Source of the DNA: Sporobacter termitidis DSM 10068
GTDB lineage: Bacteria > Bacillota > Clostridia > Oscillospirales > Oscillospiraceae
Assembly: GCF_900130065.1 (NCBI RefSeq)
Contig: NZ_FQXV01000012.1
Coordinates: 1 to 64,000, forward strand
DNA length: 64,000 nucleotides
Direction: 5' to 3'
Position 1 is the stretch's first letter. The number at the start of each line of letters is the position of its first letter. Positions 17,885-26,117 of the stretch are shown here, piece by piece. A program made the position numbers and the translations under genes. The notes below the pieces were generated by a model. That model ran no database searches and was not told the origin of the DNA. It was given only the letters and a program-made list of their open reading frames with translations.

Positions 17885-18940
17885 TCACGGTGTCGAGGCA
17901 GCACCGGATGCGGCGTCCTGACCGGCAGGGACGAACTTGATTTTATCGCCGATACCTTTCGTGGTGATGACCTGTCCGTCCTTTGTTATAAAGATCGCCT
18001 GAATGTCGTCCATCGATTCCACCAGCTGCGTGGCTTTCTCCACGCCCAGCAGAAAGCATGTGGCCGCAAGGCCGTCTCCCTGCTTTGAATTGTCGGAGAC
18101 GATGGTGACGGAGCTCAGATTATTTTCCACCGGATAACCGGTGCGCGGGTCCAGGATGTGGGCGTACAGCTTGCCGTCCTGCACGAAATACCGCTCGTAA
18201 ATGCCCGAGGTAACGACGGATTTATCCGCCACGTACAGAAATCCGATATCCTCGTTCCTGTCCATAAACGGCTGCTGGACACCGACGATCCACGGCGTGT
18301 CCGCCGCTTTGGAGCCGATGACCTCCACGTTGCCCCCCAGATTGATGATAGCCCGGCCGACGCCCTTGGATTTCAGATAATCCCGGACCTTGTCGGCAAT
18401 GAAGCCCTTGGCCACGCCGCCCAGATCGAGCCGCGCGTCCTTGTCTTTGAGCGCCACGGTATCGCCGGAAATGACGATGTTGTTATAATCGATCGTCTTC
18501 ATCGCGGCCGCGATCTGATCCTCCGGCGGCACCTTCGGAGCGTCGCCCTCAATGTTCCACAGCGTTGACAGCGCGCCGACAGTGATGTCAAACAGGCCGC
18601 CCGACGCCTCGCTGTAGCCGACGCTCTCCCGGATCACGTCGATCGTGTCCGGATCGACCTGCACCGGCGCGCCGGACGCGTGGTTGATCTTATAGATGTC
18701 GCTGCTCTCCACATTCACGCTGAACAGCTGCTCGTAATGCGCGAGAACGTCAAAGGCCCCCTGCAGCACGGCGCTGTCCTGCTTGTCGTACAGGCTGACT
18801 GTGCAGACCGTATTGAGCAAAAACTTGGTGTCGGAGATATAGGGCTTGGCGTCTTTCCTGAAAATGAAATACGCGGCGGCGGCGCCCCCGGCAATAACGA
18901 CCGCCAATACTAAAATTAAAATCTTGTTGATACGTTTCAT
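17885..18940 (-). CDS. apbE: FAD:protein FMN transferase (ApbE/FmnB-like)
   Basis: 351 aa. An N-terminal membrane span or signal (KILILVLAVVIAGGAAAAYFI) places it outside the membrane. ApbE motifs: GGLFDITVGALSTLWNI, LDLGGVAKGFIADKV, IINLGGNVEVIG, ILDPRTGYPVENN and GDGLAATCFLLG. The enzyme links FMN to Thr/Ser of extracytoplasmic redox proteins. It is divergent from the ndh2-type operon, as expected for a flavin-based electron-export locus. The start at 18940 is chosen for the signal and for GGAGACGCGA upstream. No protein with an obvious flavinylation motif is encoded in the window. Confidence 0.93.
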   Translation of the reverse strand: MKRINKILILVLAVVIAGGAAAAYFIFRKDAKPYISDTKFLLNTVCTVSLYDKQDSAVLQGAFDVLAHYEQLFSVNVESSDIYKINHASGAPVQVDPDTIDVIRESVGYSEASGGLFDITVGALSTLWNIEGDAPKVPPEDQIAAAMKTIDYNNIVISGDTVALKDKDARLDLGGVAKGFIADKVRDYLKSKGVGRAIINLGGNVEVIGSKAADTPWIVGVQQPFMDRNEDIGFLYVADKSVVTSGIYERYFVQDGKLYAHILDPRTGYPVENNLSSVTIVSDNSKQGDGLAATCFLLGVEKATQLVESMDDIQAIFITKDGQVITTKGIGDKIKFVPAGQDAASGAASTP

Positions 18941-18968
18941 TCGCGTCTCCATTACCCATAATATTGTC

Positions 18969-18997
18969 ATTATTGTAGATAACCGCCTTCTTGTCAA
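18969..18997 (-). promoter_or_regulatory. Promoter of apbE
   Basis: Reading leftward: TTGACA (18997-18992), 17-bp spacer, AATAAT (18974-18969), about 30 bases before the start codon. No convincing promoter was found for the divergent ndh gene in the same 110-base gap. Confidence 0.65.
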
Positions 18998-19051
18998 CCA
19001 CCGTTTATACGAAACCTTTATCGGGGTAATTCTTGCAAAGGGGATAAGCAT

Positions 19052-20977
19052 ATGGAAAAAAACATCGTGATCGTCGGGGCAGGATACGCAGGTGTCCTGA
19101 CGGCCAAAAAGCTGGCCAAACGGCTCAAGCACACCGACGTCCGCATCACCATCATCGACAAGCATCCGTACCATACGATGCTCACCGAGCTGCACGAGGT
19201 CGCGGCAAACCGCGTTCCCGAGGACCATGTGCGCATCAGCCTGAAGAAAATCTTCGCCAGGCGGAAGGTGGATGTGCGGCTGGACACCGTTACCGCCGTC
19301 GATTATGACAAGAAGGTCGTCACCGGCAAAAACGGCAGCTACAGCTACGACTACCTTGTCATCGCCGCCGGCTCCAAGCCGACGTATTTCGGTACGCCGG
19401 GCGCGGAGGAGTTTTCCTACAAGCTATGGTCCTTCGAGGACGCGGTAAAGCTCAAACACCACATCATCGACATGTTCAAGAGCGCCGTTTCGGAAACCGA
19501 CCCCGACGTTAAAAGGCGGCTCCTCACCTTTTATGTTGTCGGCGCCGGCTTTACGGGCGCGGAAATGATGGGCGATCTGGCCGAGTGGATTCCGATCCTC
19601 TGCGACGAATACGAGCTCGACCGCGACCTCGTCCGGCTCGTCAGCGTGGACGCGATGGACCGCGTGGTCCCCGTTTTCCCCGAGAAGGTTTCCGCCAAGG
19701 CCGACCGCCGGCTCCGCAAGATGGGCGTGGAGCTCGCGCTCAAGACGGGCGTGTCCTCCCTCGGCGAAGGTTACATAGAGCTCAAGCGCGACGGCGAGCT
19801 CAGGCGGGACAGCACCGCCACCGTCATCTGGACGGCCGGCGTCGAGGGCGCCGAGCTCGTAAAGCAGTCCGCCGGCCTGAAGATCGAAGGCCGCGGCCGC
19901 CTGAAGACCGACGATTACCTCCACGCCGAGGGCAGAAGCGACGTCTTTGTGGCCGGCGACGATGTGTTCTATATCCCCGAGGGGCAGAAGGCCCCGGTGC
20001 CGCAGATGGTCGAAAACGCCGAGCAGAGCGCGGACACCGTCGCCCACAATATCGTCGTGGCTGTAACAGGCGCGGGCGAGATGGAAAAGTACGCCCCCAA
20101 ATTCCACGGCGCGATGCTCAGCGTCGGCGGCCGGTACGCGTGCGCGCATATCGGCGGCCAGAACAGGCGCATCTCCCTGGCCTCGTTCTTCGCCATGCTC
20201 TCCAAGCATTTTATCAACGTCCTGTATTTTATACAGATTCTCGGCTGGAACAAGGTCTCCAGCTATCTGGGCAACGAATTTTTCAAAATCCGCAACAGGC
20301 GCAGCTTTTTGGGCGGCCATTTCTCCAACAGGACGCCGAGCTTTTTGCTGGTGCCGCTCCGCGTGTTCTTCGGCGCGTTCTGGATCTATGAAGGGATTCA
20401 GAAGATCACCGAGGGCTGGCTCAGCGGGGTAAAGCTGGCCGACTACTTCAAGTCGGCGTCCGACGTGTTCACGGCCGCGGTCCAGTCCGGCACCGCCGGA
20501 GCGGCGGCCGACGCCGTATCCAGCGCCACCACTGCCGACGGCGGCGCCGCGGCGTCAGTGATCCTCAACTGGAACATTCTCGGCATCTTCAAGATCATCA
20601 TGATCCAGGCGTCCGACGTGGCCGTCAAGGTCCAGCTGGGCCTGATGGACTGGTTCAACAGCACCTTCCTGACAAACACCGCCGGCCATCAGATGTTCTT
20701 CCAGTACGTCGTCGTCATTTCCGAGATCCTCATCGGCGCGCTCCTGATCGTCGGGCTCTTCACCTTCCTGTCCTCCGGCTATTCGCTGGTGCTGCAGGTC
20801 ATGTTCCTCATGTCCACCGGCATGTTCATGGCCCAGTGGTGGATGATCTTCGCGGCCATTGCCCTTCTGATCGGCGCCGGGCGCACCATCGGCCTGGACT
20901 ACTACGTGATGCCGTCCCTCAAAAAGCACTGGAAAAATACAAGAATTGCACGAAAGCTTTACATTTATAATGACTAA
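19052..20977 (+). CDS. ndh2: Type II NADH dehydrogenase with C-terminal DoxX-like membrane domain (Ndh2 of electron-export loci)
   Basis: 641 aa, much longer than the usual 400-aa Ndh. Residues 1-400 are the flavoprotein: FAD-binding IVIVGAGYAGVLTAKKL, NAD-binding YVVGAGFTGAEMMGDLAEW, and DVFVAGDDVFYI then PQMVENAEQSADTVAHNI. From about residue 415 follow several membrane spans (LVPLRVFFGAFWIYEGIQKIT, MFFQYVVVISEILIGALLIVGLF) resembling DoxX/TQO small-subunit proteins. It should oxidise cytosolic NADH and pass electrons to a membrane quinone. It heads a tight operon with quinone-synthesis genes, the layout of Listeria-type flavin-based extracellular electron transfer. AAGGGGATAAGC precedes the start. 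Confidence 0.9.
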   Translation: MEKNIVIVGAGYAGVLTAKKLAKRLKHTDVRITIIDKHPYHTMLTELHEVAANRVPEDHVRISLKKIFARRKVDVRLDTVTAVDYDKKVVTGKNGSYSYDYLVIAAGSKPTYFGTPGAEEFSYKLWSFEDAVKLKHHIIDMFKSAVSETDPDVKRRLLTFYVVGAGFTGAEMMGDLAEWIPILCDEYELDRDLVRLVSVDAMDRVVPVFPEKVSAKADRRLRKMGVELALKTGVSSLGEGYIELKRDGELRRDSTATVIWTAGVEGAELVKQSAGLKIEGRGRLKTDDYLHAEGRSDVFVAGDDVFYIPEGQKAPVPQMVENAEQSADTVAHNIVVAVTGAGEMEKYAPKFHGAMLSVGGRYACAHIGGQNRRISLASFFAMLSKHFINVLYFIQILGWNKVSSYLGNEFFKIRNRRSFLGGHFSNRTPSFLLVPLRVFFGAFWIYEGIQKITEGWLSGVKLADYFKSASDVFTAAVQSGTAGAAADAVSSATTADGGAAASVILNWNILGIFKIIMIQASDVAVKVQLGLMDWFNSTFLTNTAGHQMFFQYVVVISEILIGALLIVGLFTFLSSGYSLVLQVMFLMSTGMFMAQWWMIFAAIALLIGAGRTIGLDYYVMPSLKKHWKNTRIARKLYIYND

Positions 20978-21941
20978 AACAGAACTTCCCGAGAAAGTCC
21001 CCCTGGATCAGTCCCTGGACCTCGTCCGGGCGCTCCTCAAACAGACGCTGCTGGAATCCGACACGCTCATGACCGAGATCACGGCATACCTCACCGAATC
21101 GGAAGGCAAAAACTTCCGGGCGATGCTGCTGCTCACCTCCAGCGCCGACGCGGAGGGCTTTGTCCCCAGAAACGCCCTCATCGCCGCGGCGGCCATAGAG
21201 CTTCTGCATCTGGCGTCCCTCGTCCACGACGACGTGATCGACGACGCCGAAACGCGGCGGGGCCGCCCGAGCGTCAAACAGATGTTCGGCAACAAGCCGG
21301 CGGTCATCTGCGGCGATTACCTGTTCTGCAAATGCTTTTTGCTGGTGGCCGACATTTCCCGCGAGTATCAGGACAAATTCACGGACATGGCCAGGGCCAT
21401 GACGAAAATCTGCCTCGGCGAGCTCCGGGAATACCGCCAGAGCGGCAACGCCGCGCTGAGCGTCCGCGAGTATTTTAAAATCGTCGCCGGCAAGACGTCG
21501 GCCCTCTTCGCGCTGTCGCTGTACACCGGCGCCCTTATCGGCGGGTACGACGAGGCGGAGGCGCGGCGCGCGTCCCGCTTCGGCCACTACATCGGCATGG
21601 TCTTCCAGCTCACCGACGACTGCATCGACTATCAGACGGAAAGCGCCGTGGCCGGCAAAACGGTCCAGCATGATCTGGCCGAGGGGACCGTCACGCTGCC
21701 GCTCATCTTCGCCATGATGAAGGAGCCGGCCTTAAGAGAAACCGTTGCCAAAGGGCTCGCGCCCTCGGCCGTCCGGCGCGTCGTTTCCGACGTCGTCAAC
21801 CTTGGCGGCGTGACGATGACGATGGACTTGGCGCAAAAATATTGCCGAAAAGCGCAAAAGCTGCTGGACGCGATGCTCGTGGGCATCCGGCGGTCCCGGC
21901 TGGCGCTCCTCCTCGACCAGATCAGAACGCGGGTGTATTGA
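20970..21941 (+). CDS. Polyprenyl diphosphate synthase (DmkB-like)
   Basis: 323 aa trans-isoprenyl diphosphate synthase. The first Asp-rich motif is LVHDDVIDDAETRRGRPS (DDxxD) and the second LTDDCIDYQ (DDxxD); both are intact. GKTSALFALS is the mid-region Lys segment. It makes the side chain of the demethylmenaquinone. The ATG at 20970 overlaps the end of ndh2 by 8 bases; an upstream TTG at 20946 is a less likely start. The UbiA gene starts 1 base after its stop. In Listeria the equivalent gene belongs to the electron-export locus. Confidence 0.85.
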   Translation: MTKTELPEKVPLDQSLDLVRALLKQTLLESDTLMTEITAYLTESEGKNFRAMLLLTSSADAEGFVPRNALIAAAAIELLHLASLVHDDVIDDAETRRGRPSVKQMFGNKPAVICGDYLFCKCFLLVADISREYQDKFTDMARAMTKICLGELREYRQSGNAALSVREYFKIVAGKTSALFALSLYTGALIGGYDEAEARRASRFGHYIGMVFQLTDDCIDYQTESAVAGKTVQHDLAEGTVTLPLIFAMMKEPALRETVAKGLAPSAVRRVVSDVVNLGGVTMTMDLAQKYCRKAQKLLDAMLVGIRRSRLALLLDQIRTRVY

Positions 21942-21942
21942 A

Positions 21943-22860
21943 ATGAAGCGGCGTCTTTTCTGGAGGTTCTGGGAATACACGCAGCTGCCGGCAAAGCTGG
22001 CCTGCCTCCTCCCGTTTCTGCTGGCGCTCTTCTACGCCGATTACACGTATCACCAAATATCGCCGGTCCCGACGGTCATCTTCTTTCTGACAATGCTCCC
22101 CTTTGAGCTGACCGTCACGGCGCTCAACAATTATATGGACTCCAAGGCGGACGGCGCGGCGCTGCCGTTTCAGAGGCCTGCCGCCAAAAGGATTTTGATC
22201 GTCCTCTGGGCCGTCGCCGCCGTCGGGGCCGTGCTCCTGGTCTGGCTGGAAGGCGCCGTCGTCTTCGTCCTGGGCGGGCTGTGCGTCCTCGTCGGCATCA
22301 TCTATTCCTTCGGGCCTGCGCCGCTGTCGCGCATGCCCCTGGGCGAAATATTCTCGGGCGTTTTTGAAGGCTTTTTTATTCCCTTCCTGGTTGTGTATAT
22401 CAACGCGCCCGCGCAGAGCCTCCTCTGGGCCGATTTTCAGGCGCCGGTCCTCCGGCTCGGCTTCAACCTTCTGAACCTTTTCGAGCTTGCCGTGCTGGCA
22501 GTGCCCGCAATTTTAGGCATCGCGGCCATCATGCTGGCCAACAACATCTGCGATGTGGACAATGACGTCAAGGTCCGGCGGTATACGCTGCCGTACTACA
22601 TCGGTACAAAAAACGCCATCCGGCTGTACGCGGCCCTTTACGGGCTGGCCTACGCCGCCGTCATTGCCGCCGCGCTGCTGAAAGTCCTGCCGCCTTATGT
22701 GCTCCTCACGCTGCCGGGGCTTTTTGTCGTCTTCCGGAACGTCCGCCGGTTCAAGGCCTTTCAGTCCAAAAAAGAGACCTTCCCCCTGAGCATTATGAAC
22801 CTTCTCGTCATGCTGGTGCCGCTCATACTCGCCGCGGCCGCGGCGGCGGTATTCAGCTAG
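21943..22860 (+). CDS. UbiA-family prenyltransferase (DmkA-like demethylmenaquinone synthesis)
   Basis: 305 aa, about eight to nine hydrophobic spans. The first Asp motif is NNYMDSKAD (about residues 64-72) and the second DVDNDVKVRRYTLP (about 205-218), the two UbiA signatures for Mg-diphosphate binding. It is predicted to attach the polyprenyl chain to dihydroxynaphthoate, like MenA/DmkA. The remaining menaquinone genes are not in the window. Position 1 base after the polyprenyl synthase supports a dedicated quinone for electron export. Confidence 0.85.
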   Translation: MKRRLFWRFWEYTQLPAKLACLLPFLLALFYADYTYHQISPVPTVIFFLTMLPFELTVTALNNYMDSKADGAALPFQRPAAKRILIVLWAVAAVGAVLLVWLEGAVVFVLGGLCVLVGIIYSFGPAPLSRMPLGEIFSGVFEGFFIPFLVVYINAPAQSLLWADFQAPVLRLGFNLLNLFELAVLAVPAILGIAAIMLANNICDVDNDVKVRRYTLPYYIGTKNAIRLYAALYGLAYAAVIAAALLKVLPPYVLLTLPGLFVVFRNVRRFKAFQSKKETFPLSIMNLLVMLVPLILAAAAAAVFS

Positions 22861-22868
22861 GTGAATCT

Positions 22869-23276
22869 ATGCAGTCGAATCAAAACAGAAAATTCCTGTC
22901 CGGGAAAGATATCATCATCGTCGCCGTCATCCTGGCGGCCGCCGCGGGCTTTTATCTTTTCAACAACATTTTTATGAAAAGCGGCGCCGTGGCCGAAGCC
23001 GACATCTATTACGACATGAAGATCGTCAAAACCGTGCGCCTCACGCCCGGTCTCAACGAAACCTTCACCGTGCCCGGCCAGCCGAACGTCACCGTCGAGG
23101 TCGTAGACGGAAAGATCCACTTTCTGGAGTCCACCTGCCGGGACAAAATATGTATCAAAGAGGGCTTTTTAAGCCGCCCCGGCGAAACGGCGGCCTGCCT
23201 GCCCAACAGGGTGGCCATCAAGATCGTGGATGCCGGCGGCAGCGCATCCGGACTCGCGGACACCTATATCAACTGA
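22869..23276 (+). CDS. NusG domain II-containing protein (EetA-like)
   Basis: 135 aa. One N-terminal membrane span (KDIIIVAVILAAAAGFYLFN) is followed by an outside NusG-II-type beta domain with FLESTCRDKICIKEGFLSRP and GETAACLPNRVAIKI. The paired Cys in CRDKIC and the ACLPN segment are the family hallmark. In Listeria a protein of this type (EetA) is part of the electron-export locus; its molecular role is unknown. It starts 8 bases after the UbiA stop. Confidence 0.85.
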   Translation: MQSNQNRKFLSGKDIIIVAVILAAAAGFYLFNNIFMKSGAVAEADIYYDMKIVKTVRLTPGLNETFTVPGQPNVTVEVVDGKIHFLESTCRDKICIKEGFLSRPGETAACLPNRVAIKIVDAGGSASGLADTYIN

Positions 23277-23301
23277 CACTTCTCTGCCGAAGGAAATCTT
23301 T

Positions 23302-23916
23302 ATGAAAAAAGCACGCCGGACAGACACATACAGCCTCACTCTCCTGAGCCTCCTGTTTGCGCTGTCCATTGCCCTGACGGCGGTCGAATACATGATCCCG
23401 CCCATTCCCCTGCTGCCCCCCGGCGTCAAGCTTGGGCTGTCGAATATCGTGACGATGTACTGCCTGTTCTTCCTGGGCAAAAAATCGGCCTTTACCATCG
23501 TCGTTTTGAAGTCGGGCTTCGTCTTTCTGATCCGGGGCTTCACCTCCTTCGCGCTGAGCCTCTCGGGCGGCGTGCTCTCGGCCCTTGTCATGCTGCTCCT
23601 CCTGGCCGCCAGCAACAGGCGCATCTCCTATCTTGTCATCAGCATCGCCGGCGCCATCACGCACAACATCGGCCAGCTCATCGCCGCGTCGTTCCTTCTG
23701 GGGACCGGCATGGTCATGGCGTATTTCCCGCTCCTTCTTGTATCAGGCGTCATCATGGGCAACGTGACGGGCGCGCTCCTGCGGCTCGTCATGCCCGCCT
23801 TCCACACCATGAATAAAAGCCTGCCTGAAAGCATGAAACGGCAAAACCGTTCAGATAGAAACCACAACATCAACAAGGAGGTCATTAAAAATGAAGAAGA
23901 ACACAGCAACCCGTAA
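23302..23916 (+). CDS. Gx transporter / heptaprenyl diphosphate synthase component I family membrane protein (EetB-like)
   Basis: 204 aa with five to six hydrophobic spans (SLTLLSLLFALSIALTAVEY, MVMAYFPLLLVSGVIMG). The substrate-component-like segment VKLGLSNIVTMYCLFFLGKK is characteristic of this family, which is annotated either as heptaprenyl synthase component I or as an ECF-type transporter. A relative (EetB) occurs in Listeria-type electron-export loci. GAAGGAAATCTTT precedes the ATG at 23302. Its last 26 bases overlap the following lipoprotein gene, and the ribosome binding site of that gene lies inside its coding sequence. Confidence 0.83.
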   Translation: MKKARRTDTYSLTLLSLLFALSIALTAVEYMIPPIPLLPPGVKLGLSNIVTMYCLFFLGKKSAFTIVVLKSGFVFLIRGFTSFALSLSGGVLSALVMLLLLAASNRRISYLVISIAGAITHNIGQLIAASFLLGTGMVMAYFPLLLVSGVIMGNVTGALLRLVMPAFHTMNKSLPESMKRQNRSDRNHNINKEVIKNEEEHSNP

Positions 23917-24886
23917 ATTTCTCGCCCTGCTGATCGCTCTCGTCGCCGTCCTCGCGCTCGTCGCCGGCTGCGGCGGCGGTACCACCACCCCGAGCGCTTC
24001 GCCGTCGGCATCCCCGTCGGCGTCGCCCAGCGCCGAAACATCCTCCCCCAGCGCGTCCGCGCCCGGGACTCTGGAGACTCTGGATTTTGCGTCAGTGATG
24101 ACAAAATTTGACCAGGGCCAGGCAAAGAGCGCCAACTGGGACAGAACGAACATCGTCACCGCCGACACGACCACCACGGCCACCATCGAGGCGCCCCACG
24201 GCCAGACGACGCCGGTTGTCATGCTCAAGGGCAACAGCGGCAAGCTTGACGCCACCTCCACAACATCCGGCACGCTGACCACCGATCCCACCAAGGATTC
24301 CTACTTTGCCAGCGCGGTGCTCCTGAAGGACGGCGCAGTCGCCCAGTACGGCGACGGTATCTTCAAGTTCAAGCTCGCCGTGTCGGCTCCCGCCGACGGC
24401 GAATGGAACAGTGCCGTTGTTTTCAGGGATTCTACCCCCTTAAAGCCCCTGTCCGATGATTCCGTGACGAAGGCCCTGGCCATCGCCACCGTCGGCGGCA
24501 CCATCCAGATCCAGAAAAACTACACCGACGCCAGCGGCAAGGTCGTCAAGCAGGAAGTCGTCAAGGATACCGGCGTCAGCATTAAGGACGGCGACTATCA
24601 CTTCTTCATCCTCGCTCTGCAGGATGTGGACTCCGGCACCAACGTCAAGCTCTGGATCGACGGCAACGTCGCCTACAGCGGCGTCGTGACCGGCATCACC
24701 GGCCCAGGCGCCATCCAGCTGCTGAGCAACTCCACCCCCCTCTACGACGCATCCAACAAGCCCCTCATCCAGAAGGGCCGTGAAGAGGGCACGTTCGAGC
24801 CCATCACCGCCTGCGGCGAAAGCTATGTCGGCGGCTATGACGACGGTCCCGCCGTCACCGACATCACCCTTGACGCGGTGAAATAA
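23891..24886 (+). CDS. Extracellular lipoprotein with LamG/ConA-like beta-sandwich, in the place of PplA
   Basis: 331 aa. The lipoprotein signal ends at LVAGC with Cys27, then a Ser/Pro linker (PSASPSASPSASPSA) to about residue 60. The rest looks all-beta; GDYHFFILALQDVDSGTNVKLWIDGN resembles the core strands of concanavalin A/LamG-like domains, which usually bind glycans. I see no FMN_bind domain and no ApbE target motif of the D-x-x-(S/T)GA(T/S) kind; SGTLTT is the nearest and does not fit. A strong AAGGAGG lies upstream inside the eetB-like gene. It ends the electron-export operon before a terminator. Its role there is unknown. Confidence 0.75.
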   Translation: MKKNTATRKFLALLIALVAVLALVAGCGGGTTTPSASPSASPSASPSAETSSPSASAPGTLETLDFASVMTKFDQGQAKSANWDRTNIVTADTTTTATIEAPHGQTTPVVMLKGNSGKLDATSTTSGTLTTDPTKDSYFASAVLLKDGAVAQYGDGIFKFKLAVSAPADGEWNSAVVFRDSTPLKPLSDDSVTKALAIATVGGTIQIQKNYTDASGKVVKQEVVKDTGVSIKDGDYHFFILALQDVDSGTNVKLWIDGNVAYSGVVTGITGPGAIQLLSNSTPLYDASNKPLIQKGREEGTFEPITACGESYVGGYDDGPAVTDITLDAVK

Positions 24887-24931
24887 CTCCATAATAATGC
24901 AGTCCATCCGCCCTGAGGCGGACTAAAACAA

Positions 24932-24980
24932 AAAACATCTCATTGCTGAAGGCCTCTTCGGCAATGAGATGTTTTCTTTT
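24932..24980 (+). terminator. Terminator of the electron-export operon
   Basis: AAAACATCTCATTGC and GCAATGAGATGTTTT form a perfect 15-bp stem around a 14-base loop containing a small GAAGGCCTCTTC hairpin, followed by CTTTTTT. It also faces the 3' end of the convergent MerR-like gene. Confidence 0.88.
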
Positions 24981-24984
24981 TTGT

Positions 24985-25230
24985 CTATTGGTTCGTCGCG
25001 AGGGACTCCTTGATTTGCGCGATGGACAGGCCCTTTTCCTTCAACCGCCGTATCAGCAAAAGGCGTGCGACGGCCTTTGTCCGGTTATACCGGCGCGTCA
25101 GATTTTCCTCCTCCTGCACAAAAGGGAGCATGCCCTCCTCGGTATAATACTTTAAGGTACTGTACCGCATTCCCGTCAATCTTACCAGCTCGCCGACCGT
25201 TACATATTCGGCGCGCTGTATCGCCTCCAT
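24985..25230 (-). CDS. MerR-family transcriptional regulator, short
   Basis: About 81 aa from the ATG at 25230; the open frame reaches 25299, so a longer N-terminus overlapping the GPP34 gene is possible. It has a MerR-type winged helix: YVTVGELVRLTGMRYSTLKYYTEEGMLPF, then RRYNRTKAVARLLLIRRLKEKGLSIAQIKESL. There is no effector domain after the DNA-binding part. It lies directly downstream of the GPP34-type gene and probably in one transcript. The direct repeat downstream of that operon promoter is a candidate target. Confidence 0.75.
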   Translation of the reverse strand: MEAIQRAEYVTVGELVRLTGMRYSTLKYYTEEGMLPFVQEEENLTRRYNRTKAVARLLLIRRLKEKGLSIAQIKESLATNQ

Positions 25231-25267
25231 GCTTCTTTGTCTGGACAAAACACCCCGCCTCGATTCT

Positions 25268-25942
25268 TCAGGCGCCCGCGCTGCCGCCGACGGCGACAAG
25301 CACCGCGATCAGGGTGTCAATATAGTCCACTATCGACTTGACAAAGGCGCCGGCTTCACTTTTTTCAATTTCCTTCAGCCGCGCCTTCAGTCTGTCCGCT
25401 TCGTATTTGGAAAAATAGTTCATGATAAGGCCGGTTTTTTGGAGCATTGCGCCCAGCACGACCGTTTCGTCGTTTATTGCTCCGCTTTCCAAAAGCTCCG
25501 CCCTGACCTTCTCGATAATCTTCAAGACCTCGTCATTTTTGGGGACATATAAGGTTTTGTTATGGAACAGGCCGCCCGCTTCCACGGAAACATAACCCCC
25601 CTCCGTCAAGGGGCGGGCAAGCGCCTGAACAAATTCACCCAGAAGTTTGCCCGAACCAAAGATATATTTTGACGCGACATCCGTGACGCTCATGACCTTA
25701 CCGGTTTTAATTGTCCTATAAAGCGGCTCCAGATGAAGCCCGTCCTGCCCCAGGTCTTTTTCAACGGTGATCTTCTTTTTCTCATCGATGGCAATGACCC
25801 GCAGATACAGCAGCTCCAAAAGCCCGCCCGCCACGAGGCAAGCGTTTACCTCCGTTGATTTAAAAGCGGGCACCGCCCCTTTCGGGCTCAAAGCGCACAG
25901 CAGGTATTCCTGTGTAAAAGACAAATCCTTCATGTCAATCAT
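25268..25942 (-). CDS. GPP34 (GOLPH3-like) family protein
   Basis: 224 aa. The pattern SFTQEYLLCALSPKG, ACLVAGGLLELLYLRVIAID, PLYRTIK and the hydrophobic C-terminal helix (IVDYIDTLIAVLVAVGGS) match the GPP34 family, best known as the phosphoinositide-binding Golgi protein GOLPH3 and common in actinobacteria. GLLELLYLRVIAIDEKKKITV is the typical beta-hairpin region. Its bacterial role is unknown; membrane binding is likely. The start at 25942 gives MIDMKDLSF; the second Met (25933) is an alternative. Operon with a MerR-like gene. Confidence 0.75.
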   Translation of the reverse strand: MIDMKDLSFTQEYLLCALSPKGAVPAFKSTEVNACLVAGGLLELLYLRVIAIDEKKKITVEKDLGQDGLHLEPLYRTIKTGKVMSVTDVASKYIFGSGKLLGEFVQALARPLTEGGYVSVEAGGLFHNKTLYVPKNDEVLKIIEKVRAELLESGAINDETVVLGAMLQKTGLIMNYFSKYEADRLKARLKEIEKSEAGAFVKSIVDYIDTLIAVLVAVGGSAGA

Positions 25943-25970
25943 TCCTTTCGCCTGACAGCCATCGCTTTTT

Positions 25971-26026
25971 ACTTACTACTTATCACTTACTACTTACAAC
26001 ATAACCCATAAGTATCCCAATGTCAA
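25971..26026 (-). promoter_or_regulatory. Promoter of the GPP34-MerR operon with a tandem direct repeat
   Basis: Reading leftward: TTGACA (26026-26021), 17-bp spacer, TATGTT (26003-25998). Just downstream of the -10 box the sequence ACTTACTACTTA occurs twice exactly, at 25971-25982 and 25985-25996, a period of 14 bases. The repeat covers the transcription start region and resembles a pair of regulator half-sites. Confidence 0.6.
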
Positions 26027-26053
26027 TAGCTTTGGCGGAGGCCGCGTCACGAA

Positions 26054-26081
26054 TTGACAACGCCCGGCAGACTACTATAAT
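26054..26081 (+). promoter_or_regulatory. Promoter of the acyl-ACP thioesterase gene
   Basis: Perfect consensus boxes TTGACA (26054-26059) and TATAAT (26076-26081) with a 16-bp spacer, about 30 bases before the start codon. It is divergent from the GPP34 promoter in a shared 175-base gap. Confidence 0.75.
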
Positions 26082-26117
26082 GGTAATAAAAACCACGGAC
26101 AAAAGAGAGGGATCGAT

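Noticed and set aside
20946-20969. TTG at 20946 as start of the polyprenyl synthase
   Set aside because: It adds eight residues with no family similarity and a longer overlap with the ndh2-type gene; the ATG at 20970 is adequate.
23891-24886. Calling the lipoprotein PplA because of its place in the locus
   Set aside because: No FMN-binding domain or flavinylation motif was found; the nearest sequence (SGTLTT) does not fit the consensus.
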